Below are positions 25,815 to 34,830 of a stretch of 64,000 nt of DNA, in pieces. The stretch's first letter is position 1; every line of letters starts with the position of its first letter. Position numbers and translations under genes: made by a program. The notes beneath the pieces are model-generated. The model was not told where the DNA came from. It did no database searches and saw only the letters and a program-made list of their open reading frames with translations. The DNA is taken from contig NZ_QXFK01000015.1 of NCBI RefSeq assembly GCF_003581645.1, forward strand, positions 1 to 64,000. The letters are read 5' to 3'. The stretch comes from Pelagerythrobacter aerophilus. Its GTDB lineage: Bacteria > Pseudomonadota > Alphaproteobacteria > Sphingomonadales > Sphingomonadaceae.

Positions 25815-27431
25815 TCAGATCCCGTGGGTGTCGCGGATAAATTGCGCCGCCCGTTCCCCCACGATCGCGCAAGGTGCCTGGGTGTTTCCCGTAGAAACTC
25901 TCGGCAGGATCGACCCGTCGGCCACCCGGAGGCCTTCGACGCCCCGCACCTTGAGCGCCGCATCGACCACCGCCATGTCGTCGCGCCCCATGCGCGCCGT
26001 GCCGCTTTGGTGCCAGTAGGTCACCGCGGAATCGCGGATGAAGCGATCATCGACCGGGTTGCCCTCGCCGGGGATTGCCTCCCGCTTGACGAAAGGCCTG
26101 AAGGCGGCGGCGGCACCCAGTTCCCGGGTGAGCGCGACGCACACCCGCGCGGCCTCGACGTCCGCCGGATCGGACAACATGTTGGCATCCACAATCGGAG
26201 CTGCATGCGGATCGGACGAGGTAAGGCGCACTTCGCCGCGGCTTTGCGGGCGAGCCAGTCCGCCGAACATCGTCCAGCCGTGCTCCGGCACGCCGAGAGC
26301 GGCGGTGCGCTCGCTCGGCACCGGGAACTCGACCTGACAGAATAGCAGGTCCGGCGCTTCCAGTTCCGGCCGCGTTTTCCAGTAGAGGGTGGCCTCGCTC
26401 CCGCTGTTACGCGGCGCCAGCGGGCGGTGATACTCCCAGGTGCAGCAGAAGGCGACGTGATCCTGGAGGTTCTTCCCGACACCGGGAATGTGCTCGACCA
26501 GCGGGATGCCATGGCGGGCAAGCTCTGCGCGATCACCCAGTCCCGAGAGCATGAGCAGCTTGGGCGTGTTGATCGCGCCAGTGGAAACGATCACTTCGTT
26601 TCCCGCCATGACCGGGCGAACCTCGCCGTTTCTTTCGATCTCCACCCCGACTGCCCGGCGGCCGTCGAAGAGGACGCGCCGGACGAGCGTGTCGGTCAGG
26701 ATCGTCAGGTTCGGCCGGTCCGCCAAGGGCCGCAGATAGGCGCGATACAGCGAATTGCGCCGTCCATCGCGCACGAGCAGGTCGGTATAGGCTGCGCCGC
26801 CTTCGCCTTCCATCATGCGGCCATTGGGGCTGTCGAAGCGCGGGATGCCAAGCTCCTGCGCCGCGTCCAGCAGGGCGCCCGCAAGCGGACTTGGATTACC
26901 GGCAGGCTGGACCCAGACAGGGCCACCGGTGCCGCGATATTGCGGGTCCGGCTTGCCCTGCCAGTTCTCGATGCAACGATAAATCTGGCGCACAGCATCG
27001 TGTCCCCAGCCCGGATCGCCGGATGCGGCGGCATAATGGTCCCAGTCGCTGCGATGCCCCTGCGCCCAGACCATCACATTGATGCTGGAGCCACCGCCGA
27101 GGCCCTTGCCCATGGACATCGACAGCGCGCGTCCATCCAGATGAGGATTGGGTTCGGCCTGGAAGCCCCAGTCGCGCTCGCTTGCGAGATTGGCAGGCCA
27201 TTGGGCCGGGTCGAGCACGCTCTCGGACTCGTCGCTTCCGCCTGCTTCGACGAGAAGCACTCGGCAGTCCGGATTTTCGGCGAGGCGGCGGGCGATGACC
27301 GATCCCGACGATCCGGCGCCACAGACGATGAAGTCATAGGCCGGTCGAAGGTGAGCGGTCAGGCGCACCTGGTTCTCGCGGGCACGGCGTTCGAAGTCTG
27401 CGGTTTCGCTGGTAACATTCCGGTCTGTCAT
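25815..27431 (-). CDS. GMC-family FAD oxidoreductase (choline/alcohol dehydrogenase-like)
   Basis: 538 residues from the ATG at 27431, with AAGGA upstream; the frame extends to 27737 but that part looks non-coding. The FAD-binding motif DFIVCGAGSSGSVIARRL is near residue 32, followed by GMC signature 1 (GKGLGGGSSINVMVWAQGH) and signature 2 (STGAINTPKLLMLSG). The active-site His-containing YWHQSGTARMG is near the end. Such enzymes oxidise choline, long-chain or polyether alcohols. It has no obvious operon partner; the next gene on the same strand is 226 bp away. Confidence 0.92.
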   Translation of the reverse strand: MTDRNVTSETADFERRARENQVRLTAHLRPAYDFIVCGAGSSGSVIARRLAENPDCRVLLVEAGGSDESESVLDPAQWPANLASERDWGFQAEPNPHLDGRALSMSMGKGLGGGSSINVMVWAQGHRSDWDHYAAASGDPGWGHDAVRQIYRCIENWQGKPDPQYRGTGGPVWVQPAGNPSPLAGALLDAAQELGIPRFDSPNGRMMEGEGGAAYTDLLVRDGRRNSLYRAYLRPLADRPNLTILTDTLVRRVLFDGRRAVGVEIERNGEVRPVMAGNEVIVSTGAINTPKLLMLSGLGDRAELARHGIPLVEHIPGVGKNLQDHVAFCCTWEYHRPLAPRNSGSEATLYWKTRPELEAPDLLFCQVEFPVPSERTAALGVPEHGWTMFGGLARPQSRGEVRLTSSDPHAAPIVDANMLSDPADVEAARVCVALTRELGAAAAFRPFVKREAIPGEGNPVDDRFIRDSAVTYWHQSGTARMGRDDMAVVDAALKVRGVEGLRVADGSILPRVSTGNTQAPCAIVGERAAQFIRDTHGI

Positions 27432-27657
27432 CAGGGGTCCTTGATCTGAGCATTGCTCCGCAAGCGCGCGGCGGCAGCACGCCACCGGCGCTAATCGGAG
27501 GTTCGGGTTGTGCTTGAGGCTCGGCTGGTGTTGCCGGCCTGCGGTCCAAGCCTGCCGTGCGGCTTGGTCGTCACGTCCGCGACGGCCATGGGGTCGACGC
27601 ATGAAGGGGCGGGCTAGCGACCGGCGTTTGCCTGGTTGCCAGCCTCCCTTGTTTCGC

Positions 27658-28488
27658 TCAGCTACGGAAGAAGGCGAGGAGATCCGGGTTGATGATCTCC
27701 GGATGCGTCTGCGCCATGCCGTGCGGCAGGCCATCATACGCCTTCAAGGTTCCGTTCTTGAGCAGTTCGACTGCCTTCGGACCATGGTGGGCAAAGGGGA
27801 CGATCTGATCGTCCGTGCCGTGCATCACCAGCACGGGAACGTCGATCGCCTTTAGGTCCTCGGTAAAGTCGGTTTCCGAGAATGCTTTGATGCAGTCGTA
27901 CTGCGCTTTGGCGCCGCCGGCGAGCCCTTGACGCGACCAGTTGTCGATGAGTCCCTGGCTGACCTTCGCCCCGTCGCGATTGAAGCCGAAGAACGGGCCG
28001 CTGGCGATCTCGCGATAGAACTCTGCGCGATTGGTGATGAGTTGCGCGCGGAAGCCGTCGAACACCTCGATAGGGACACCGTCTGGGTGCGCGTCCGACT
28101 TCACCATCACCGGCGGCACGGCGCCGACGAGCACCGCCTTGGCCACCCGACCCGGCGCGGCGCGAGCGACATAGCGGGCCACCTCGCCGCCACCGGTGGA
28201 GTGGCCGACGTGAATGGCGTCTCTGAGGTCGAGCGCGGCCGCCAGTTCGGCGACATCAGCGGCATAGGTATCCATCTCGTTGCCGGTGTCGGTCTGGCTC
28301 GAGCGTCCGTGGCCGCGCCGGTCATGGGCGATGACCCGATAGCCCTGGCCTAGGAAATAGAGCATCTGGCTGTCCCAGTCATCGCTCGACAGCGGCCAGC
28401 CGTGGTGGAACACGATCGGCTGCGCGTCCTTGCTGCCCCAGTCCTTGTAGAAGATTTCGGTTCCGTCTTTGGTGGTGATCGTCGCCAT
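27658..28488 (-). CDS. Alpha/beta hydrolase, non-haem chloroperoxidase/esterase type
   Basis: 276 residues from the ATG at 28488 (GGAGATCTTATC upstream). It shows the features of the cofactor-free haloperoxidase group: [15 protein letters not shown] (oxyanion-hole HG), [13 protein letters not shown] (nucleophile Ser near 97), [11 protein letters not shown] (acid) and [12 protein letters not shown] (His). Likely a cytoplasmic esterase or perhydrolase. It is followed upstream by another alpha/beta hydrolase gene on the same strand. Confidence 0.92.
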   Translation of the reverse strand: MATITTKDGTEIFYKDWGSKDAQPIVFHHGWPLSSDDWDSQMLYFLGQGYRVIAHDRRGHGRSSQTDTGNEMDTYAADVAELAAALDLRDAIHVGHSTGGGEVARYVARAAPGRVAKAVLVGAVPPVMVKSDAHPDGVPIEVFDGFRAQLITNRAEFYREIASGPFFGFNRDGAKVSQGLIDNWSRQGLAGGAKAQYDCIKAFSETDFTEDLKAIDVPVLVMHGTDDQIVPFAHHGPKAVELLKNGTLKAYDGLPHGMAQTHPEIINPDLLAFFRS

Positions 28489-28630
28489 GATAAGATCTCC
28501 TTGCTTTCGAGCGGCAGAAGCGCCGCTACTGAGGGTTTCTAGCCGTCGCTCGGCAGCGGCACGCTTGTTGGAAGTCACACAACGAGGGGCGAAGCCGGCA
28601 TGCTCCGGCTGTTGCGTTCCGCCCACCTGC

Positions 28631-29440
28631 TCAGTTCGCGCGTGCGGCCGTCGTCTCACCAGCTTGCTGTCGGGTCTCTCGTGCCGCGCGCTCGATCACC
28701 TCGGACACCGCCTGCGCCTGGGTCATGAACAGCGCGTGGCTTCCGGGCACCTCGGTGATGTCGGCGTTCATGCGCCGCGCGATGTGCAGCAGCATGCCTT
28801 CACCAAAGGCCTGATCCTCGCGAGCAATCACGGCCCAGCTGGGCTTGCTCCGCCACGCGGCTTCGCTGATCGGAGTGGTGAATACTGCCATGTTGATCGG
28901 TACCTGCGAATCCCGCAGGAACGCCGCGTCGCTGTCGCTCGCGTCGGCCGCGAAAGCAGCCTTGAACTTGTCCCGGTTCACGAAGCCGAAGCCATCGCTC
29001 TGCGTGTCGATCACGAACTCGGTGGCAGCGGGGAAGCCTTCATACTGCTGGGCAGTCGTCTCACCCGTGTCGGGAGCAAGCGCCGAGACATAGACGAGGC
29101 CCGCCACCTTCGGATGGTTTCCGGCTTCGGTGATCACCGTGCCTCCCCAACTGTGTCCGACCAGTATGACGTGCCCGGGCTGACGCTCAATCACGCGCTT
29201 GGTGGCGTCGACATCGTCTTCGAGCGAGGTCAACGGGTTCTGCACGATGGCCACGCGATAACCTTTTGCGACGAGCCGATCATAGACGCCGCGCCAGCCC
29301 GACCCATCGGCAAAGGCGCCATGAACCAGCACGATGCTGGTTTGTTCTCCAGCCCTGTCGTCCGGCTGCGCATGGGCGGTATTAACAACCGCCAGGGCGG
29401 TCGCCGCGCCTAGAGCTATCTGGCGAATTTTACTTGGCAT
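28631..29440 (-). CDS. Exported alpha/beta hydrolase (EstC-like esterase)
   Basis: 269 residues from the ATG at 29440, chosen for the strong GGAAGGAG upstream; the longer frame to 29488 is less likely. A signal peptide is visible ([20 protein letters not shown], cleavage after AHA). Catalytic features are [27 protein letters not shown] (Ser) and SHALFMTQ (His). Predicted periplasmic esterase. Upstream are a palindrome and the remnant of a divergent LysR gene, so regulation by a now-lost LysR protein is likely. Confidence 0.9.
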   Translation of the reverse strand: MPSKIRQIALGAATALAVVNTAHAQPDDRAGEQTSIVLVHGAFADGSGWRGVYDRLVAKGYRVAIVQNPLTSLEDDVDATKRVIERQPGHVILVGHSWGGTVITEAGNHPKVAGLVYVSALAPDTGETTAQQYEGFPAATEFVIDTQSDGFGFVNRDKFKAAFAADASDSDAAFLRDSQVPINMAVFTTPISEAAWRSKPSWAVIAREDQAFGEGMLLHIARRMNADITEVPGSHALFMTQAQAVSEVIERAARETRQQAGETTAARAN

Positions 29441-29500
29441 GTCGGGCTCCTTCCTCATGGGAGCGTCGAAATATAAAAGTTCCGGCACTGCTTACTATAC

Positions 29501-29516
29501 GCCTAAACTGTTAGGC
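29501..29516. promoter_or_regulatory. Palindrome upstream of exported hydrolase (possible LysR operator)
   Basis: GCCTAA-ACTG-TTAGGC is a perfect 6-bp inverted repeat 61 bp upstream of the hydrolase start and 15 bp before the LysR remnant. It sits within TATACGCCTAAACTGTTAGG, an arrangement typical of LysR-type binding sites in divergent promoters. Confidence 0.45.
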
Positions 29517-29530
29517 TTGATAACGGGATG

Positions 29531-29640
29531 CGTGAAGTGACCAACTGCGCCCTGACGACTTGAGTTGTTCATCTATGCGGTGCGCAAGGATGGTCTTGCC
29601 GCAGCCGACGCCTGCAGCTGACAAGAAATGGCTTCAGTCA
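29531..29640 (+). pseudogene. Remnant of a LysR gene 5' end
   Basis: This stretch aligns by eye with 17,521-17,630, the start of the intact LysR gene: GTGAAGTGACCAA versus GTGAGGTGACCAA, then GACTTGAGTTGTTCATCT versus GACTTGAGGTGTTCATCT, then GTGCGCAAGG and GCCGCAGC in the same order. The start codon is lost, small deletions break the frame, and similarity fades after about 110 bp. It lies divergent to the exported hydrolase, the place expected for its regulator. Confidence 0.7.
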
Positions 29641-29900
29641 AAATTTGTTCGAAAGCAGAATGATAAGGCTAATTTCGATAGTGAACGTACCGCCGCTTTC
29701 GGGAAGCTAATTTCGCTGTGCCAAGGGCTGCTTTCTTGGCGAGACAAGCCAGAACTGCTTGAGCTGCAGTGAACGGCGGCTGTCGGCACTTGGGCGCCTG
29801 GAATCTGCCCTTCCGGAGACGACGCCATTGTGGTCATCATGTGAAGCTGCGAACGGTGCTTGATGTTTCGTAAACCGATCCTCTCCGCGACAGCTCTAGT

Positions 29901-30230
29901 ATGATATACATCGCACGGCTCATTCTTCTGCTGGCGGTATACACCGGGTCATTTTTGTTGGCGGAGCGGACAGGGTATCTCGTAATTGCGGTTGTCGGAG
30001 GAGCTACCGCTGGGGTGCTCGAGGGCCTCATTCAAACTGGCCGAATCTTCGTCACACCCGTGCCGACATCAACACTCGCAAGGGTATTGAGCGCAGTTCC
30101 GTTTATCGCTGCCGTGATTGTTGTGGTGGCTAATGGTATTTCTTGGCCCACTGTGATTGCCTATGCGGCACCGTGGTTTTTAGGAACCGCCGCGGTGTTT
30201 ACATTCGATGCGTATGACGGTGGAGCCTGA
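29901..30230 (+). CDS. Small membrane protein of unknown function
   Basis: 109 residues with about four hydrophobic segments (LILLLAVYTGSFLLAER; YLVIAVVGGATAGVLEGLI; LARVLSAVPFIAAVIVVVAN; VIAYAAPWFLGTAAVFTF). No family recognised and no clear ribosome-binding site. It stands alone between decayed sequence on both sides, so it may be a surviving single gene. Confidence 0.6.
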   Translation: MIYIARLILLLAVYTGSFLLAERTGYLVIAVVGGATAGVLEGLIQTGRIFVTPVPTSTLARVLSAVPFIAAVIVVVANGISWPTVIAYAAPWFLGTAAVFTFDAYDGGA

Positions 30231-30687
30231 TGTCGGCTCTCCACCAAATCCCGCGCGCCAGGCTACCCGGCACCATTCTTAGTACCAGCCGTATACCAGC
30301 CGTTCGAGCGGTTAGCTCGGGTGGATGAACGTATGGCTGGTTACGGCGGGTGACCTTCGCCTGTGGAACGGCGGCTTATATCGGCGAGAGCCGCCGTCGC
30401 TGAGAGGCGGAATGGAAGTCGGGTTTCCGCCTCTCGCCGCCCGTAACCTGCCGATCAGCAACCGGCCCATAGCTGCCGCTAGAACCCACTTGCGCGAAAT
30501 GACGGGGATGGGGCCGATTGGAGACAAGCCGCTCATAGAAGCCAAACGAAGAGAGCGGACGTCTCCAGCCTATTCAGAGCAGTCTCTTTCCGAGAGATCG
30601 AGATTTGATGGTTAGACTGCCATGTCTCCCCCGTTAGCCAACGCATCGCTTAGGATCGCAAATTGTTGGCAGAGCGCCGAGGCACGT
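30231..30687. other. Gene-free stretch with two tandem hairpins
   Basis: No believable gene. Two adjacent inverted repeats are present: CGGCGGCT (30369-30376) with AGCCGCCG (30389-30396), and GAGAGGCGGAA (30402-30412) with TTCCGCCTCTC (30425-30435). Neither is followed by a T-run, so they are not typical intrinsic terminators. GAACGGCGGCT-type sequence here also occurs near 29,770, and a related form near 37,140, suggesting worn copies of an intergenic repeat. Confidence 0.45.
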
Positions 30688-31663
30688 TCAATTGGTCACG
30701 ACGAGCGACTGGACCCATCCTTGCCCACCCCAAACCGCACGGCCGATTGCCGGCGATTGGTCTGGATCCGCCACCACGCAAATCGCCGAGCGCTCCATCT
30801 CGCGGTCCGACGCCGGCACCGCCGGGCCGATCGCCATGCCAATCACCGGGTCGGTGTCGTGCTCGTAACGCCATTTCAGAGTTGTGCTGGTGACTGCAAC
30901 GAAACGGGTTTGGCAATTGGCGCTCAACGCGAGCGTTCGCCGATGGGCCCATCGCGCAGCTGCGAGATTACAGTCGAGAATCGGAACGAGAACCCAGTCT
31001 GGCTGGAAATTTTCGATGAGCTGCGCCGCAATCGAGAGCTGCGTATCTTGGCAGATTAGGACGATGACGTGCCCGAACCAATCCATGTCAGCGATACGGA
31101 CGGTCCTCGCAGCGGCGTTATTCTCCAAGACCGAACTCGAATGACAGCAAAGACCCAGCACCTTGGCTTGGTCGGCCCCGATCGACGCCGGCCAGAGCTT
31201 GCGTTGACGGTATGGCTCCTTGCCGATGCTGTTGAAGAGGACTGCCTCATTGAAGCGCTGGCCATCTTCTTCTTCGAGACTGTGTTGTGTGCCAAGCAAG
31301 AGAAAGTCTGGGCGCGCCGGGAATCGTCACAAGACCTCGGGTGATCGACCGGCGGTGTACGTCGGACATCACGAGCTCAGACGCAACGGCGATATCATGG
31401 CCGACGTTCGCCGCGAGCGCTGCGAGGAAGCGGTCGCCACCGTCGAGGTCCTGGGACGGCTCATAAAAGGCGAAGCGACTGCCGCCGATCTCGACCGGAT
31501 GAATGTCGAGGTCGGCGGCCTCGAAGACTTCTCGACGGAACGAGCCTTCGCCATCAACATTCAGCTGGTGATCCGTCTGCGCAGGCAGAATCACCAGCGG
31601 AAGGTTTCCATTGCCAACCAGCACCTCCTTCGCGCCGTTCGACCCTGACCGGGATTTCCACAT
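30688..31663 (-). pseudogene. Frameshifted nitrilase-superfamily (C-N hydrolase) gene, 5' end missing
   Basis: Two overlapping minus-strand frames join into one protein near 31,250-31,300: the first ends ...RGLVTIPGAPRLSLA and the second continues GTQHSLEEEDGQRFNEAV. The joined product keeps the nitrilase triad order: Glu in VASELVMSD, Lys in YRQRKLWPASI, Cys in VLICQDTQLS, then VLVPILDCNLAAARWAHRR. The N-terminal side stops where the NhaA gene begins, so the front is lost. Nitrilase domains with this kind of sequence occur at the C-terminus of UG1/DRT1 defence reverse transcriptases; that this is such a remnant is only a guess. Confidence 0.65.
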
Positions 31664-33431
31664 CGGCCCGGCGGATCCCAGGGTGGTGATGATAAAATAC
31701 GGCGACTACCTCGACCCGCTCACTGGACGGGCGAGGGACATCCTCCTGCGAACCGCTGGCCGGCTGCCTGAGGCGACCGCCTTCGCTTACCGCCAGTTGC
31801 CATCCGATTCGGGACCGGCCCTGCTCGCCGCCCGCGCCGCGGTGGCGGCTGGGAAGCAGGACGCCTTCTGGAAGATGCACGACGCACTCTTTCGCTCGTC
31901 CGAACAAATGGCCGAAGACCGAATTGTCGAGATCGCCGCACAACTCGACTTGGACATTCTGCAGTTCAAGGCGGATCTTGCATCGCCCGAGACCCTGCAG
32001 CGGATCGAGGAGGACAGGGCATCGGCCGAAGCTGCCGGTGTCGAGCGCACTCCGGCCTTATTCATCGACGGTCGGCGGTACCAAGGGGTATGGGACGAAC
32101 TCGCTCTATTGGAAACGATCGAGCGTCCGCTCGGTCTGCGGATCAGGTTCGCCGGACAGGCCTTCGCGGAGTGGGCGGCATCCGCGGGCGTGGTGCTCGT
32201 CGCTGCGACGATCCTCGCTTTGGTGGTCGCCAACAGCGGCTGGCGCGAGCCCTATGAACTGCTGCGGGAAACGCCGCTCGGTCTCAGTTTCGGCGACGCG
32301 ACCTTCGCGCTCCCGCTCCACGCGTGGATCAACGACGGTCTGATGGCGCTGTTCTTCCTGCTGGTCGGCATTGAGATCAAGCGCGAGCTCGTGACCGGCG
32401 AGCTCTCCGATTTTCGCCGGGCGAAATTGCCGATCATCGGCGCGATCGGCGGGATGGCGGTGCCCGCGCTGATTTACGCCGCAGTCACGGTGGGAACACC
32501 CGAGATCGTCGGCTGGGGCGTGCCGATGGCGACCGATATCGCTTTCACCCTCGGGCTCATGGCGCTCCTCGGCAACCGGGTTCCGAGTTCGCTGGTGATC
32601 TTCGTCTCCGCGCTGGCGATCGCCGACGACCTTGGGGCCATCCTCGTAATCGCGTTGTTCTACTCAAGCGGAATCGCTGTGGGACCGCTCCTCGTCGCGG
32701 CAGGATTGTTCGGCGCGATGATGCTGCTCAATCGCGGCAGCATCTATACGCGGACGCCGTACCTTTTGTTGGGCGCGGCGCTGTGGGCCTTCGTTCACGA
32801 GTCGGGCCTCCACGCGACGCTCGCTGGCGTACTGACTGCGATCGCCATTCCCTCCCGCGCGGCAGCCAATCTCCAAGGCGTCGCGGCGCAGACGACTGCA
32901 ATATTTCAGTCGCAGCTCCGCCGTGCCGATGCAGTCGTAGAGGAACGCACCGAGATCGAGCCCGGTGCGCTCAAGGCGCTGCAGCGGGCGATTGGGCGGC
33001 TGCGCGAGCCGGGCTATCACCTTCAGCATGCGCTGGAGAACTGGTCGAGCTTCCTCGTCCTTCCGCTGTTCGCCTTCTTCAACACCGGCATCGTTATCGC
33101 GGGCGCCAGCTTTGCCCCGCTGTCGGGCGCAAACCTCGGGGTGATCCTCGGATTGTTGGTCGGCAAGCCGCTGGGCATCGTCGGGCTATGCTGGCTCGCG
33201 GTGCGCTTGCGTCTTGCCGAACTTTCTTCGGAAATCAGCTGGGCGCAGCTTACCGGCGCGGGCATCCTCGCGGGGGTCGGGTTTACGATGTCGATCTTTA
33301 TTGCGGGCGCAGCTTTCACCGGCCCCGAGTTGCAAACCGTGAAGCTCAGCATCCTGCTGGGTTCGCTGCTGGCGGCGGCTTTCGGCACTCTTATTCTCGC
33401 CCGAACATCTTGGACCAACCGACGAGACTGA
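31611..33431 (+). CDS. nhaA: Na+/H+ antiporter NhaA with N-terminal thioredoxin-like domain
   Basis: 606 residues. The first 175 form a DsbA/thioredoxin-like domain (VVMIKYGDYLDPLTGRAR; later VERTPALFIDGRRYQG with the cis-Pro region). The usual CxxC is replaced by DPLT, so it should not be redox-active. Residues 185-600 are NhaA, with the hallmark MATDIAFTLGLMALLG and ALAIADDLGAILVIALFY containing the paired aspartates used in ion exchange. NhaA expels Na+ in exchange for protons. The fusion is about 200 residues longer than E. coli NhaA. The exact start is uncertain; the 5' end overlaps the nitrilase remnant. Confidence 0.9.
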   Translation: MPTSTSFAPFDPDRDFHIGPADPRVVMIKYGDYLDPLTGRARDILLRTAGRLPEATAFAYRQLPSDSGPALLAARAAVAAGKQDAFWKMHDALFRSSEQMAEDRIVEIAAQLDLDILQFKADLASPETLQRIEEDRASAEAAGVERTPALFIDGRRYQGVWDELALLETIERPLGLRIRFAGQAFAEWAASAGVVLVAATILALVVANSGWREPYELLRETPLGLSFGDATFALPLHAWINDGLMALFFLLVGIEIKRELVTGELSDFRRAKLPIIGAIGGMAVPALIYAAVTVGTPEIVGWGVPMATDIAFTLGLMALLGNRVPSSLVIFVSALAIADDLGAILVIALFYSSGIAVGPLLVAAGLFGAMMLLNRGSIYTRTPYLLLGAALWAFVHESGLHATLAGVLTAIAIPSRAAANLQGVAAQTTAIFQSQLRRADAVVEERTEIEPGALKALQRAIGRLREPGYHLQHALENWSSFLVLPLFAFFNTGIVIAGASFAPLSGANLGVILGLLVGKPLGIVGLCWLAVRLRLAELSSEISWAQLTGAGILAGVGFTMSIFIAGAAFTGPELQTVKLSILLGSLLAAAFGTLILARTSWTNRRD

Positions 33432-33493
33432 TCGGCGGGTGCCCCTTTGCGGCAGGGATCACCCCGCCAGCGGAATCGGTGAGGGTGGGAGCA

Positions 33494-34600
33494 TCATTCG
33501 CCTCCAAATAGCCCGCGGAACCGCCGCGGCTGCGACCTCAGATATTGCGGCGGCGCCTTCACCGTAGCGCCGAGATGTGCAGCAGCGTGCCACGGCCAGC
33601 GCGGATCGTAGAGGATCGTGCGGGCAATCGCGATCATGTCGGCGTCGCCCGTGCCGACGATCGCTTCGGCCTGCTCGTACTCGTGGATCAGGCCGACCGC
33701 GACGACCGGCATGCCGCACGCCTGTTTGACCACGCGGGCGAGCGGCACTTGGTAGCTCGGGCCCACGGGGATGTCCTGCCGGGGATCGAGCCCGCCGCTC
33801 GAGACGTGAATGGCGGCACAGCCACGCGCCTCGAGGGCTCGTGCGAAGGCGATCGTCCCTTCGACATCCCATCCGCCCTCAACCCAATCGGCGCCGGAGA
33901 CCCGCACCGACACCGGACGATCGGGCGGAAAGGCCGCGCGGACGGCATCGAACACCTCGAGCGGGAAGCGCATGCGGTTTTCGAGGCTGCCGCCGTACTC
34001 GTCATCGCGCCGGTTCGACAGCGGCGAGAGGAACTCGTGAAGCAGGTAGCCGTGCGCGCCATGCAGCTGCACCGCGCCGATCCCAAGCCGGGCCGCCCGG
34101 CGCGCTGCTTCGGCGAAGGCTTCTCGGATGGAAGCGAGTCCTTCGCGATCGAGCGCCATCGGCGGCACTTCGCCCGCTGCGAAGGGAAGCGCGGAAGGCG
34201 CCTCGGTTTGCCAGCCGTTGGCGTGGTCCGGCGGTAGCTGCGCTCCACCTTTCCACGGTACCTCGGTGGAAGCCTTGCGGCCCGCATGCGCAAGCTGGAT
34301 CGCGATCGGCATGTCCGACCAGCGGCGTACGCTGTCGAGCACCCGCGCAATCGCGCCCTCGGTCGTATCATCCCACAGGCCGGCGTCTCGGTACGTGATG
34401 CGCCCCTCCGGCACGACCGCGGTCGCTTCGATGGTCAGCAACCCTGCGCCTGACAGCGCCAGGTGCCCCAAGTGGATCAGGTGCCAATCGGTCATGCACC
34501 CGTTCTCGGCCGAATACTGGCACATCGGCGCGATCACGATGCGATTGCGGAGAGTGAGATCGCCGACCGTAATCGGCGTGAACAGGCCAGGTCCGCTCAT
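33494..34600 (-). CDS. Old Yellow Enzyme, YqjM-type NADPH:flavin oxidoreductase
   Basis: 368 residues from the ATG at 34600; a longer frame to 34732 is unlikely. Hallmarks of the YqjM subgroup are APMCQYSAENG (the redox-tuning Cys and Tyr near 25-28), QLAHAGRKAS, LHGAHGYLLHEFLSPLSN (the His pair) and the NRRDDEYGGSLENR motif. It reduces activated alkenes. This is the second Old Yellow Enzyme of the island and belongs to a different subclass from that at 18.6 kb. Confidence 0.92.
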   Translation of the reverse strand: MSGPGLFTPITVGDLTLRNRIVIAPMCQYSAENGCMTDWHLIHLGHLALSGAGLLTIEATAVVPEGRITYRDAGLWDDTTEGAIARVLDSVRRWSDMPIAIQLAHAGRKASTEVPWKGGAQLPPDHANGWQTEAPSALPFAAGEVPPMALDREGLASIREAFAEAARRAARLGIGAVQLHGAHGYLLHEFLSPLSNRRDDEYGGSLENRMRFPLEVFDAVRAAFPPDRPVSVRVSGADWVEGGWDVEGTIAFARALEARGCAAIHVSSGGLDPRQDIPVGPSYQVPLARVVKQACGMPVVAVGLIHEYEQAEAIVGTGDADMIAIARTILYDPRWPWHAAAHLGATVKAPPQYLRSQPRRFRGLFGGE

Positions 34601-34830
34601 GCTGGCGTCCGCCCGGCAAAGTGGGCGCTGAGTGAACGCTGCTTGAGCATCACGGATCTCCGGGAGGTCTTGGGGAACGGTAACCAACGCCCGATCTGCT
34701 TGGTTCGATCCGCCCACCCGCTTTCGAACCACATGACCCGTGGCCCTTGTGGGTTGGCTGACGGCAACTTCGCCCCGGTCCGGGCGTTGTCAAACCGAAC
34801 CCAGAACCTTCGTCTTCAGGAAAGCCATAC

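Noticed and set aside
29560-29772. 70-codon plus-strand frame after the exported hydrolase
   Set aside because: It overlaps the LysR remnant in a different frame, has no ribosome-binding site and no recognisable product.
30369-30435. Tandem hairpins as intrinsic terminators
   Set aside because: Neither stem is followed by a run of T, and no gene ends just before them in the right direction.
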